The translations under genes were made by a program, and so were the position numbers. Below are positions 1 through 11,200 of a stretch of DNA of 64,000 nt, in pieces. The notes under the pieces were generated by a model that was given only the letters and a program-made list of their open reading frames with translations, did not search any database and was not told the DNA's origin. The DNA lies in NCBI GenBank assembly GCA_020086605.1, contig JACBWW010000040.1:4507663-4571662 (forward strand). The letters are read 5' to 3'. The stretch's first letter is position 1. The number at the start of each line of letters is the position of its first letter. This DNA is from Lanius collurio (lineage: Eukaryota > Chordata > Aves > Passeriformes > Laniidae).

Positions 1-2880
1 TGGCTTTAATGGGGCAGAGCTGGGGATGTCATAGGTGAAGACCATGATGCTATAAATAAGAGAATCCCCTCCCTTGGCTTTGCTTAGACTCCCTCTTTCT
101 TTCAAACAGCTCTGGAACCTGCTGCTGAGGATTCCCACATCTCTCTTGAGCCAGAAAGAAGGGGTAGCCATTTTGACCATCTCCATTGAAGTGGCTGTAC
201 CTCAGAAGTGATCTTGTGATGAGGACTCCGCTAATAATGCATCACCCAAAGGTGAGGTGCTCTCGTTTCTGGGTAGCCTACAACTTTGCCAGGATGGTGC
301 AGGACAAATCCTGCTGTGTCATCCAAGATGCTGGGGTGTAAAGATGAACAAAGGATGGTACAGGAGCAGATTGGTGCTTTACTGGCTGTGGGTAGGTAGA
401 GAAGGGAAAAGCAGCCTTGGCACCTGTTAGTGGCCATTAAAAACTCCCATGTTCTGCTAATCTGTGCTCGTAAAAAGGCCATCTGCTAATGCTCAAAGGT
501 CATTAAGTTACCAGCCCTGTTTACTCCTCCTGCGCTGCTGGGCCAAGCCTTTCTCAGAAAAGAGGGCTTAAATGGTTATTATGGTGGCGCCTGCTCATGC
601 TGCTGGGTGGTTAAGGGTCTGTCAGTATTTTCATTAGAAACCCAGACTTTCAGGGCTTTTTCAGCTTGGCCATTAAAGTGTTTGCTTCTCATTGCCTGGC
701 AGTGCTTTGGAGAGGGAAGTTTTGTGTTGGATTTGTTTATGATGAAACTGCTTATTGTCTTTATGTTTTCCTTATGAGAAACAGAGGGAAAGCATAGGAA
801 ATAGAAGCCCACTTTATGTGCAGCTCTAGGGGCTGTGCTGGATGTTGGTTTGGGGGTTACAGCAGTTTGGTCTGCTCATATAAGTGACGCTGTCCCCAAG
901 CAGGCAGTGTTTGTGTCTGACATGGACCCAGCACTACAGGTGGCTTGGGGAAGAAGCTGAGGCCTGGACTGTGAGCTGCCTTGATTTCATGGGTTTCAGT
1001 CAAACCTTTAAGGTTACATTAACATAGTTTTCTTGTGGTTAAATGGAACTATCAAAAACTTTGATAATTCTTTTTTCCTTCTGAGACTTCCCAGTGATAA
1101 AATAAGATGTAGCTGCTCAAGTTTTTATCCTTCATTTCTGATAATGATGGTGTCTGTCTCATAAAAACCTGCCTTTTATCTTCCCCAATTAGCTGAGTTG
1201 CTGCTCCCTTGTGCTGGGAAGTTCTGAGTGCACAGTCAAAGCACCCCCTCCCCAGCTCTGTGGGGCTAAGCTGTCCACAGCACCCACCTTCCCGTCCCTG
1301 CTCATGTCAGCACCAGTTTAACCTTTTGCTTTCTGCATAGCATGAAGAAGAAACCTGGGTCAATGAATAATGAAAGCTCATTCAAAACCTGGACTCTCAG
1401 AGTTTGGTCTCTGCTGCCTTTTAAGTGGAACTTCTTTCACAGATCTATCTTTTTTTTTTTTTTTTTCTGGTTAATGCATTCAGGCTTTCCCGTGTGGATT
1501 TTGTGCGATGTTTCATTCAGGATTTAGGGGAATATCACACTGATTGTGTGATCCACTTGTTCTTCAGATTGTTTTTATTTCTTTTCTGACTGAGCTCTGT
1601 GGACAGGAGGATGCTATGCTGGCCACTGTGTGTAAATAAGGAATACAGACTTCCTTGGAGAGCTAAGAGTCAGGAATGGATATGAAAAAACAGGAAAGGA
1701 TGTATCTCAGGTTTTTTAAGCAGTCTTTCCAAACCATGTTGCTGAACTTAAAAATTAGAAAATAAAAAAATCCCTAAGTGTTCCTGACTCAGCAGAGATG
1801 TTTTTGCCAGAACCTTCTTCTCACCAGACAGTCCTTCTCTAATCTGTAACAACCCAACAGGTAGTCAAAATAGTCCCAAATAATTGTAACCAGGACTGCT
1901 GGCTTCTTCTGAGCTGTTGTTCTGATTAGGCACCACGGCCAAAATCTTCAGGAGGTATATGGGCAAAGTAGTCAGTATAAGAACACAAAACAAGAACAAC
2001 TACAGGCCTGGAGTTTTTTAAATTTATTACTAAACTGCTGTAAAAGCAGGCCCTGTGTCTCTGCTGCAGATGTGTCTGCCATGGGCTGGCTCATCGCTTG
2101 GTCCAACTCCGTGGCTTAATGAGAAGAATGGATTAAAGTGTTACAAGTTGGGGGTTTAATTCAGATTTTCTTGAAGCACAGAAATGATAAAATTTGTACA
2201 ACTTTGCACCACCATTCTAACATCAGCTTTTCCAGGAAAGCTTTTTTTTTTAAAACACAACCAAGCTTGGGAGTCCCTTGGACAAGAGACTATGGGAGAA
2301 ATTATCTTGTGATAGACACAGTAAGGCATTTGGAAAGGCAGTGGTGCAGTGAGCAGCCATCCATCCTCAACACCAGAGCAGTGGAAATGCCATTTTCCTT
2401 CCGCCCTCCATCCTGCTGTTTGAACCAAGTACTAAAAAAGGTGTTTCATATTTTTGCAGTAGTCAGTATTTAAAACATTTTGGTTCCTTATAGGTAGTGA
2501 CAGTCTGTTTTGGTGGTACACATGAAAACAAACAAGGAAAGGGACAGAAAGCACAGGCAAATCCTCGGATGTCGTGTTTTGCTGAGGCTATAAAGTGGAG
2601 GAGGCAGAGATTTGTTGGGATTCTTGCTCAGCACACACAGAGCCAAATTACTGGCGGGTTTTGGAGCGGAGGGAGTAAAATATTTTGCCCAGGGAAGGGT
2701 GAGGGATTTCACTTTGCAGATATGCCTCTATTTTACTGGGTGTATTTATTTGTCTATCTCTTCCTTAGGAGTGCTGGGTAGGTCTGCTCCTTAGGATTAA
2801 ATCATATCCCAAACCATCCTGGCTTTGTGACAGTACAAACATTATTGGATTTAGTTCCCTTCTGCTTATCCACCTCCCGT
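1..2880. other. Noncoding sequence, no gene seen
   Basis: Mixed-composition sequence without a supportable gene. The longest open frames (about 110 codons, plus strand 2138-2473) have no recognisable domain and overlap an equally long antisense frame, as expected by chance. A run of 17 T lies at 1450-1466. The 560-820 part reads like slowly evolving sequence (short AT-rich words, few repeats), but this is only an impression. A TATCAAA-aac-TTTGATA inverted pair at 1050-1066 contains a TCF/LEF-type CTTTGAT word. Confidence 0.6.
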
Positions 2881-2891
2881 CCTCCAAGATC

Positions 2892-2944
2892 CCCATTATT
2901 ATTATAATAATACCCACAAAACTCCTGCTCTGAGATCAGAGGGG
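2892..2944 (-). repeat. Possible ancient L2/CORE-SINE-type tail fragment, minus strand
   Basis: Read on the minus strand, the segment runs from a CTGATCTCAGAG-like word through a GGAG..GGGTA stretch into an (AAT)-rich end. This order resembles the 3' tail of the ancient amniote repeat proposed for 4860-4992. The match is short and degraded and the trinucleotide tail alone could be a chance microsatellite, so this is a weak call. Confidence 0.25.
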
Positions 2945-2949
2945 TTTTC

Positions 2950-4285
2950 AAGTGCCAAAGCAATCAACAAAACATACCTGGTCCTTTTAATCTCCTTTAA
3001 TCCCATCTTGTGGGACTACCCCAATGAACGATCACGTATCCAAAAATTATTTCTCTGTAATGACATTTGAGTTTTAGCTCACATTGTTCGTGAAATTGTC
3101 TCATGTATGAAAGAAGATGTACTGGGGCCCTCTTATGCCATCAATAAAATAAAAGTTTGGGTTGAAAAATTATCTTATGGAATAAAATAGAATAACAAAA
3201 ATCCATCATTATCTATGTTTCAGAAAAGGATGGTGTTTTGTTTAGCATTTTAGTTAGAAATGATGTATGACTACATCATAAAACACTTATATTAAAAAGA
3301 TCTTCTCACTCTGAATTCAAAATATATATTGTACTCTCTTATCATCCAGTCATTTCAGAGTGAAAGTTAAAAATGCCCATCCTGTGGTATTAGTCACTGG
3401 TATAATATCTTATAGCTGATGTATTCTTCTAATACTTTTACTTAAAGGGGCTTTTACTCGGGGCTCATGAGAGCAGACATTTGTTTTGTTATTGAAATAG
3501 TGATGCTGTGGGTGGTGGGTTTGTATTCTGTTGCCAAGGCTTGGTCTGCCCTTTCTGTTGGTGGGGTTTTTTTAAGGGTTTTTTTGATTGTCTGGGGGTT
3601 TTTTTGGTGCATATGTTGAAACCCACTCAATTTTAAAGAAAATCAAGAGTGAACAGAATAAAGGGTGGCCCATGCTGTGGTTCAAAGTCTTGGGGATGTG
3701 AGCTGTCCAGGTGCTTTCACAAAAATCCCTGTATTGGGAGCAGGCAGTATGACAAAAAGCATGACTCTGCAGCATCATGGTTTGATGTTTTAGAGATGAA
3801 AAGTTTCTCCTGCCTGAGGCATAAATTTTGGCTTGAATGAGAGAACCTAACCCTAAGGCAAAGATGCTGGCACCCAGATTCCTGTTACTGGTTTGAACCA
3901 CACAGAGCAGAGTCTTACAACTGACTCTTATCTTGTCTTAAGTGAACGCCCTCACCACTAAAAAGCAAATATTGTCAGGAAAAAAAAGGAAAAGGTAGTT
4001 ATTTTCAGGTGGCAGGGGTTTTGGTTTGTTTCATTTGGGTTTTTCTCTTAAGGAACGTGGGTCCATACAGAACATCAGCTTCTCTGAAAACCCAAAGTTT
4101 TACAGGGATGGGGAAAAAAAACCCTTTCCTACATATTTGGTAAGAGATTGTCTCAAGCTGTAGGAGAGTGCGAGGCAGAATTGGATTAAGTCAGGCTGGT
4201 CACTTTTGTGGGAATGCAAATACTGGGAAATTTGCAGAGTTACTAAGCTGGAGACCCCTCTCTGGCCTGCAGAACAATTTACTGA
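2950..4285. other. Noncoding, AT-rich, no gene seen
   Basis: AT-rich sequence, especially 3140-3440, with many TAAAA and TTTAT words. T-rich stretches occur around 3567-3606. The overlapping minus and plus frames at 3572-3901 have no domain I recognise. Nothing else stands out. Confidence 0.55.
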
Positions 4286-4289
4286 GGGG

Positions 4290-4600
4290 GCGGTTAAATG
4301 GCACAGATTAAGCTCATTAATGGTTCAGATATTTGCTTGGTTTACACAATGCTGTCCGGCAAATTATATTGATGCTTGACAGAATTATTGTCATTATTTA
4401 TTTTGTTGTAAGCCAGATTTATAGATATTTGTAGCTTTTGCAAGACTAAACACAAGAAACATTAATAGCTTTACTAATTATATCACTGCTTTAGAGATAC
4501 AGATAGTAATAAAAATGCCAAGTAAAGTGAGCTAGTAAAACATTTTAAAGAGAATTTTAAAGTGAGCTACTGATTGATGATCCCTTGGGTCAGTCTTAAG
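4290..4600. promoter_or_regulatory. Candidate conserved noncoding element
   Basis: An AT-rich island without simple repeats, dense in homeodomain-type TAAT/ATTA words. Two direct repeats are visible: a 12-base TAAAGTGAGCTA at 4523-4534 and again at 4558-4569, and TTTTAAAG at 4543-4550 and 4555-4562. A PBX-HOX-type TGATTGAT lies at 4571-4578, directly after the second copy. The enhancer role is inferred from composition only. Confidence 0.35.
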
Positions 4601-4859
4601 TTTTGAATGTGAGAGTGGCTCTTCCCACCAGGGCACGAGAGCCTTTTGCCTCCATCAGCTCTTACAGCAGAGATGAGGAAGAACAAGACTTGTATTGAGC
4701 AACTGATTACTAAATCAGATTGCATAATCTGAAAAATATTGAAATCCTATAATAGCATAAACTGAGGCTGAAGTTATTAAACACAACAGGGTTGGTTGTT
4801 GGTTTTCTTCACCTTTACCTTGTTCTCAACCCCTCCTGCCTCCTGGATGGGTTATCTGC

Positions 4860-4992
4860 ACTTCTTTGTCTCTTAAATGCTAAAATTGCAACCTCTTTAG
4901 AGCAGGAGCTGCCTCCTGCCTCTCTCTCATTACAAAAAATGAACAGGCCCTAGCACAACTCTTGGTGAGGAATTCAGGCTTCTAACAAAAAT
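4860..4992 (+). repeat. Ancient L2/CORE-SINE-type repeat tail
   Basis: The order of words matches the 3' portion of an old amniote retroposon tail. First comes a TTTAGAGCAGGAGCTG segment, equivalent to the usual CTCTTTGGGGCAGGGACTG. A pyrimidine-rich CTCTCTC stretch follows, then a CCTAGCACAA word, and finally GGCTTCTA leading into an AATAATAAT-type end near 4995. These landmarks are conserved in L2/MIR-type tails of mammals and reptiles. The copy is strongly diverged, so the exact family is uncertain. Confidence 0.55.
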
Positions 4993-4999
4993 ATGAATA

Positions 5000-6955
5000 A
5001 TAATTTTATGGCTGTTAAAAAAGAAAATCTTTAATGGGTAAGCAGAGTCTGTAGAGGGCTATATACAAAATAAAGGTGTGTTTTTACAGAGCTGTCAAAT
5101 GAAAAATCTGTTTTCCTAACTATTGATCCTGGTTTTGCTGTGAGCACCCTTTTAAAAGAGGGAGATAATGAGTGAGAAAAGAGTTAATAAATGTTCAGCC
5201 ATTACTGCAAGCATGAATGGAAATCCATCATCAGTTTAAGTACTGGATGGGCTCTAGGTGATAATCCAAGCCTGTTTGACCACCATCAGTGCCTCTGGGA
5301 AGAAACCCGCAGGGCCCTGGGAGCTGTGATCCTTAGGGATGTGCAGGGCTCCCTGTTTTTCTGGGATGTGCAGCACTGCAAAGCCCCCAGTTTTATTTTT
5401 CTCTGGGTTTAGTAATGACCTGGTGGAAACTCCCTTGAAGCCATCAGGAAGACTCTCAGTCTCTAATGGCCTTTGGATCAGGATTGTGGCAGCGTTTTCT
5501 CAGAGTGAGCAGCCAGTGGGAATTTTATCCCAGGTGGGGGGAAAAATCAATTTTCTTTTTTTTCTTTTTCTTCCCCCTCCCCCCTCTCCCTGCTTTGCAA
5601 TTTCTGATTAATTGGTCTTCCTAACACACTTGTGGTTAGTGTATTGTGGTTGTGCCCAGAAGGAGAAAGTTGGGCCCCACCTCATCTGTGGTGACATCCC
5701 ATTGCTGTTTGATGGGATGAGCACAAGGATGGGGGATAATGGGCAGAGCTTTAGAGGAGACCATGAGAGGCTTGTAAAGAAGACAGGGAATGTGATCCTG
5801 AACCCACTGAAATCCTCCAAGTTTGGGCTGCCTCCTTGCAGTGTGGCAACAGGTCAAGCAAGTGACAGTGGGATTTCTAATCCTCATTGAGAAATCAGGA
5901 TGAGGCATTACCACTGAGGCTGGGAGAGCTGGAAAAGTTTGGCAGTGGCACCCCAATGCACACCTACCCCATGTCAGAGTTTTGGCCATGCAGAGCAACT
6001 CAGAAACCTCATAGGAACAGGCTTTGGTGGAAGATTCCTGGGGTTTCTTTCTAGGCATGCTGTAAATATCACAGAGGCTGTTCTCCCTTTGATCCCAAAC
6101 TAGAGATGAAAGGAACAATTCACACACATTTTTGAACCATAAAAAACATGTGGCTTGACATTGGTTCCAGAAACAGGTCAAGATGTAGGATAATCTTATT
6201 TTTTTTCCTGAAACATTTGAACTGTCTCTTCTCACCATGTTACGAAGCTGTGCCATAGCCTTAGAATATAAACAAACGAGTATGCTGTGGGATTTAATTC
6301 TCAAAACATGGGTAAGAGGAAAAGTCTGTTTGACTTAGGTTAGCAGAACTTTCTACTCAATACTGAAACTAAAGTCAGAGCCTTGTGCTGCTCCCTGATT
6401 TCTTTCTTCTCTAATATAATCATTGCTCAGTTTTTGTGGGTTGTGATTATGGAGAAAAAGCTTCATGAGTTCTTCCAGCTTGGAAAATGACAAGATAACA
6501 AATGCTTTTATTGAACAGTCCTACTCATTATTGCTGTGTATCCTACTTTTATGAGCATGTTTGGACCATTGCTTTCCACCTGCACTCAGGTTTGTGGGTT
6601 TCTTTCACTTTTACTCTGCTTCCCAAGATACGTCTTCAACTTGCAGGTATTTTAAACTTCTTAGAGGCCCCAAATCTGGTCAGCCATCCTAAAAAGATGA
6701 CATCCACCAGTCTGTGTGCAGAACCTCGAGTTTAGAGGTAAAATCAAAAATTATGTTTGCCCTCTGGATGATCTTCAAATGAAATTATGGAAAAATTAGG
6801 CAGGCTGAAGTGGTTTTATGGTTGCCGAAGACTACCAGTCCTGAAGTTCCCCAAGGGTAGTGACTGTCTGTATTGATGAAGAATGCAGCCACATTTAAGA
6901 GTCTTGCACCAGTAAAGATAAAGGTTTGGCAGTTGAGTGAGATTATGTCAGGACT
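5000..6955. other. Noncoding; contains the longest open frame but no gene
   Basis: Holds a 222-codon open frame on the minus strand (5636-6304), the longest in the window. It has no recognisable domain, signal peptide or compositional coding signature, and other frames are open alongside it, so I do not call a gene. A TGATTAAT word at 5605-5612 and a pyrimidine tract around 5551-5590 are present. Confidence 0.55.
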
Positions 6956-6959
6956 AGTC

Positions 6960-7684
6960 AAATAATGTCAATATTTTCTACCTCCACACTTTTTTCCCAA
7001 AAAAGGGGGATGTAGCATCTTTAATTAAATGTTATATGAATACATTCCAGATCGACCCAAACACAGGGCAACTGTGTTTCAGAAATGCTGTTTCTAGATT
7101 TAAAATGTATTTGAAATGTAATTTAAGAAAAAAGATAATGGAAAAAAAAAAAAAACAAACCTAAAATAACTCGAAACAAGCCAGAATATAGTAGCTCATC
7201 ATTACGCTAATATATCAAACAATATGAGCTTAGCTTAATTATCCCCTTTGAGAGTTGAGAAAACTAAGCACAACCTTCAATTTACAGCTGTTTGGTGCCG
7301 GGAACCTGAATTATTATTTGAGAAGAAGGGGGGAAAAAAAAGTTTATTTATTGTGACCTACACTCAGTTTTTATTCATCATGGAAAATCTGTATATTCAC
7401 AAATGAGGGCTATTCATCTGCAGACTGCAGCATTCTTCAGCTGTCCGGGGCTGCATCAGCCGCACTTCTTCAGCTTTTGTGTTCATCTCGAAGCCTCTTC
7501 ATCCAAATTGTTCATCATCTTGATGGCGGAGCTTTATCTTGCTCTAGTGCAGCTGCATTCCCCTTATCCAAAGTGCCGAGAGATACAAGGGAGAAGGGAG
7601 AGAGCGAGAAGCAGAATAGAAAAGAGAAAAAGCAATGGCCAGTGCTCATATGAGGATAATTTGTAGTTTCTCAATAATAATAAT

Positions 7685-7715
<31 letters not shown>

Positions 7716-8260
7716 AAAGAAGAGGACAGGCTAATTACTGGCTTAACTAGGGCAGCCTGTGGATCCTCATGTCAAAAGGACTAGCGTAATTATTTGCCAT
7801 CAAAGCACATTCATATTGTGGTACAAAAGAAGGGCCTTTCGCAAATGGATCTCACTAATAAACAGGGCTGAGAGGAGCATTATGTGTCTCCCTGGATGCA
7901 AGCGCATTAACACAGTGACATGGAGCATAACTCTCAGCCTGGAGAGGGGGGGTGGAGAGGAAGAATGATAATTATCCCCCCTCCCCAGCTTTCCTCTCCT
8001 TTTCCTTTGTGTTGGGCTAGCAAGCCGAATGCGACCCGCTGGAAGGCCCAAGGCAGGCTATTAGTGACCTCTGAGCATTGACAAGGTGGCTACACTCTTA
8101 AAAGCCCAGCTCTCCATGTCAGGAGGGTCGCAGGAGCCCGGGAGAGCAGCTTTAAATGGTCCAGCAAACACTTCAACCTTAAAGACACCTGGAGGGTCAT
8201 GACCAATTTAATGTAGATGAATCTGGCACGAAGAGGGCTCTTTTGAATCCACGGACAAAA
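6960..8260. promoter_or_regulatory. Cluster of candidate conserved noncoding elements
   Basis: Three blocks (about 7020-7330, 7395-7670 and 7730-8060) look slowly evolving. They are AT-rich, free of recognisable repeats and dense in TAATTA, CTAAT, TTCAT and GCATTA words, and they retain scattered CpG (for example near 7447, 7462 and 8029-8039). They are separated by an A-rich tract at 7673-7722. A small hairpin (AAACACAG / CTGTGTTT, arms 7059-7066 and 7072-7079) lies in the first block. Conservation and enhancer activity are inferred, not seen. Confidence 0.4.
7673..7722. repeat. (AAT)n and poly-A low-complexity tract
   Basis: A short AAT repeat runs into an A-tract (7685-7718) broken by a single G at 7703, then GAAGAGG. 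It could be a simple repeat or the A-tail of a lost retroposon. No recognisable element lies upstream. Confidence 0.9.
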
Positions 8261-8277
8261 GTTTTTAGTTGTGGTTT

Positions 8278-8320
8278 GGTTTTTTTTTTTCTTTTCTTGT
8301 TTTTTTTTTTTTTTTTTTTT
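8278..8320. repeat. Poly-T tract
   Basis: Long T runs (8280-8290 and about 8300-8320) are interrupted by C and G. The tract is plainly low-complexity sequence. It produces lysine-rich spurious open frames on the minus strand. Confidence 0.9.
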
Positions 8321-8495
8321 CCACATTGTTTTTTCACAGATCTTAGTGTAAGGGATGCTGGAGAAAGAGACTTGATTCTGGAGACCACTCCTGCACTCGC
8401 TGAGCAGATGTGGTGCCAGGCGGCCTCCAAGGCTGCAGCTTTCCATGAGGAAAAGTAAACAAGTTTGGAAAGAAAGAGAAGGGACTTGAGTGCAC

Positions 8496-8515
8496 CTTCC
8501 AGACATGTCTGGAAG
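8496..8515. promoter_or_regulatory. Perfect 20-bp palindrome with p53-family half-site
   Basis: Ten bases are followed exactly by their reverse complement with no spacer. The central ten bases, AGACATGTCT at 8501-8510, fit the p53/p63/p73 half-site RRRCWWGYYY at every position. I see no second half-site close by, so a full p53 element is not shown. With equal base frequencies a perfect 20-base palindrome is expected about 0.06 times per 64 kb. Confidence 0.45.
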
Positions 8516-8520
8516 CACTG

Positions 8521-8534
8521 ATGTGCTAGCACAT
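8521..8534. repeat. Perfect 14-bp palindrome ATGTGCTAGCACAT
   Basis: This is a second perfect palindrome, only five bases after the first one at 8496-8515. The pair could form two small cruciforms or a dimer-binding platform. It contains no motif that I can assign with confidence. Confidence 0.6.
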
Positions 8535-9158
8535 TTAAACTCAGATATGTTGCAAAACATTTGCGTGTATCTATAGGTTTATATGTGTATGCAAAGAGGA
8601 CTGCTTGTTTCTGAGTTTTTTAGTATTCCAGCTACATCAGGCTATTCCCCACCCTGTCCACTGGCAGCCCCCCATTCCTTGCTTGCCAGCCATGGAGTTT
8701 ATCCTTTGGGATGGTGTCTGAGCCTGTTGCTTGTGATGGGTTAAAGGGAGAGCTGCTGGGAAATGTTCAGCACCACGATTTGGTTTTCCCAATCTCCTCC
8801 CTTGGAGCTGTACAGCCTCAGCACTCAGGAGCATGAGCTGCCTTTCCTGTGCTGATTTTCCCCAGGAAATCTCTTCTGCTCCTCCACATCCTTTCATGGA
8901 GAGGAGGCTGCAATAGGAGCAGTTTATGAATAATGGGGATGAGCCACCCACCCCCAGTGCTTCTCTGCTCTGGAGCAACTTAGAGGTTTACAATACTAGT
9001 TTGGCTTTGTTTTCAAAAAGAAACCTCCTTTCTGTGCTCATGTCCCACCTTCTTTTATGTAATTGGGTTCTGTGCTGTCAAGCAGCTCTGCTGGTCATCA
9101 GAACAGTAAAACTGGGGTAGTCCTTTCTTGTGACAGCCTTGCCTGACACCACAAAACC

Positions 9159-9285
9159 CGGCCAGTGCAGCTGGCGAGAGGGAAGGTGTCGGTCCGAGTC
9201 GGGAGCGCACGGCACACGGTGACATGAATCCGGGCATGCAGCCACATGTGACCGGGATAAAAGGATTTTGAAGCCCAACTCGTCC
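9159..9285. promoter_or_regulatory. Local CpG cluster with TATA-like word
   Basis: Twelve CpG dinucleotides fall within about 127 bases, in a window where CpG is otherwise scarce. A GATAAAAGG word (9255-9263) resembles a weak TATA box. The cluster is too short for a standard CpG island. It lies about 50 bases before a perfect DR5 nuclear-receptor element, so together they may form a promoter or enhancer core. No transcript is evident. Confidence 0.35.
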
Positions 9286-9335
9286 GTGTGACAAAGTGCT
9301 GAAAGCCAAAGTTGTTTCTTTTCCAGCACTCTTCT

Positions 9336-9352
9336 AGGTCACATCTAGGTCA
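9336..9352 (+). promoter_or_regulatory. Perfect DR5 retinoic acid response element
   Basis: AGGTCA at 9336-9341 and again at 9347-9352 are separated by the five bases CATCT. Direct repeats of AGGTCA with a 5-base spacer are the classical binding site of RAR-RXR heterodimers. The half-sites sit inside an exact tandem 11-base duplication (CTAGGTCACAT at 9334-9344 and 9345-9355), so the site may have arisen by slippage. Under equal base use, a perfect 12-base match is expected about 0.008 times in 64 kb over both strands. Function is inferred. Confidence 0.6.
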
Positions 9353-9359
9353 CATTACA

Positions 9360-10770
9360 GAGAGGAGCCTCTTTTCCTTGTCACAGCACTCGGGGACATC
9401 GCTGTCTGTGTCACCTTAATGGGTAGGAGGAGCTCAGGTCTGCACACGTCTGTAAACCCTGCTCATCCCAGGAACGGCTCAAGGAGCCACTGGGATTAGG
9501 ATGAGAGTTGCCAGATTGTCAACTTAACACACTCAGCTGTGAATCAGATTTGAAAAATGAGAAAATGGGGTGGCTTTAAAGTTTGTGGAATTAAACTGGT
9601 GGTTAAATTTTTGCATGGTAACTTTATGAAGGAATTGGAAGCTTTTTCCATACTTTCCTTTGCAAGAAAAAAGAGTAGTAAACATGGGCTTGAAGAGGGA
9701 GAAAATAACCCAAGAGGAGGTTCTTTAGTAGAGATGCAACTCAGAGCAAAATAGCAAACATTGATAATACAGGAGTACAGACACACTCCTATCCTACCCA
9801 GGCAGGGCTTGGGGGCTGGGCAGTGCTTCTAGGGCGTGATCAATGCCTGTGACATAAAAAATTCCAAATTTTCACCCATCCAGGAGCTGTACAACCCCTC
9901 ATCCCCAGCATGGAGTGCTGGAGGGATGGAGACCCACTGGAGCAGCTGGTAGCAGTAGCCCACCACCCAGGAGACACAAAGTTGCTTGTTCTCCTATGTT
10001 TCCTTGTCTCTGCAGCCCTACAATGTTTTTTTCCTTTTTTCCTGTATTTCCCTGGATGCTAAAAGATTCTGCATACAGCAAATTTTGCCTTTAGTTTATA
10101 GGGAATTGTAAACAGGGACTCAGCAGCAGATTTGGATCCACTGAGGTATGGATATTCTGGAGCATAAAGAACATAATTCATACCATTTTAAAATAAATAT
10201 CTCTAGGATAGGGATTAGTAAAGTTACCTTTATAAAGTTGAGAGAGTGAGGTATTTTGTATTTTTAAATGAATCCAGGTAAACTTTGCTGGCTTAGTTGT
10301 ATCCAGCCATGCCAAGGACCAAGTGCTGATATTAGCAATAAAGACAGTGTTATTAGTAACATTACATCAATGTAAAGAAAGTTATAGAGTTAGCATTTGT
10401 TTAAAAAGATCTGTTAATGGTGACTTTTTGCCATTAACTCACTCTTTTGCAGTATTTTATACAGTGTTTATGAACCTGGGTATGTATTTCTAGTGTTGCC
10501 AAGAATAATCAAAGACAAATATAGCAGTTGCAGGATTTCTTTCCTGATTAAATCCTACTGCAGCTTCTAAACCCAGAGCTGGCCTCCAGTAAGGGACTGT
10601 GTCCTCCTGGAGTCCAAGTGTGCTGCTTGAACTTACCACATAATGCTTTCAAGGTTGCTTGTCTAAAGTGACTTAATTTGTACTGCAGAAGTAGCCTCGT
10701 ACCCACAAACACGCCAAAAGCCGCAGCAAGCCAGGGCAGCAGGGTTATTACTAATTTTTTATTAAAATCC
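9360..10770. other. Noncoding, no gene seen
   Basis: The 10140-10560 part is AT-rich and may include slowly evolving sequence. Frames of up to about 80 codons on both strands carry no recognisable domain. Nothing else is supported. Confidence 0.55.
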
Positions 10771-10774
10771 CTTA

Positions 10775-11010
10775 GGCACACACAGAAGGCCCAAAAGCAG
10801 CTTTAATAATAGACAACATACAGCACATTTTTCTTGTATTGCCATGTAATCAAATCTAAAGCTTCTGTTCACTTTCTTTGTTTTACCTAGAGGACCAGCT
10901 TCCAATTTAGTTGTGGCCTGCACTAAACTGATTTTTCATTGTAATTAATGCCTACTTTGGCCTCAGCCACTTATACAACTTTCCATTAGAGGTTTGCAGC
11001 CATCCACAGA
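10775..11010. promoter_or_regulatory. Candidate conserved noncoding element
   Basis: An AT-rich, repeat-free island with TTTAATAAT, GTAATCAAATC and TGTAATTAATG words, which are homeodomain-like. It is bounded downstream by a pyrimidine-rich low-complexity region. The call rests on composition only. Confidence 0.3.
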
Positions 11011-11064
11011 GAATTTCACCAAGTTACCCTCCCGATCCTGCTACACTTGCAATTTTTGTTAAAC

Positions 11065-11200
11065 TGCCTTTTTTTATTTTTTTTTAACCTTATTATTATT
11101 TTGCAAAGAATGTTTAAATTACTGGGCCAAATAGGTTTCTTTTTCCCTTTTATTTTTCTCTTTTTTATTCCCACCCCCCCCTTTTTTTTCCTTCCCCCCT
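11065..11200. repeat. Pyrimidine-rich low-complexity region
   Basis: Runs of T and C dominate, including C8 followed by T8 near 11174-11190. The tract is strongly strand-asymmetric and could adopt triplex (H-DNA) structure. No function is shown. Confidence 0.7.

Larger units (their letters stand above)
8330..9150. other. Noncoding, with two adjacent palindromes
   Basis: No gene is seen. Apart from the palindrome pair at 8496-8534, the sequence is unremarkable. A TTCAGCACC word near 8766 resembles the left half of a REST/NRSF site but lacks the right half. Confidence 0.5.

Noticed and set aside
5605..5612. TGATTAAT PBX-HOX-type words here and at 31171 and 48072
   Set aside because: About two matches of any 8-base word are expected by chance in 64 kb over both strands, and AT-rich sequence raises this.
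5636..6304. 222-codon open frame on the minus strand, the longest in the window
   Set aside because: No recognisable domain, plus-strand frame open over the same bases, and no splice or promoter context. Lengths like this arise by chance in 64 kb.
7291..7307. TGGTGCCGGGAACC resembling a retroviral primer binding site
   Set aside because: No LTR, no polypurine tract and no retroviral coding sequence nearby. The word lies inside a candidate conserved block.
8766..8774. TTCAGCACC as a REST/NRSF site
   Set aside because: Only the left half is present. The GGACAGCGCC half is missing.
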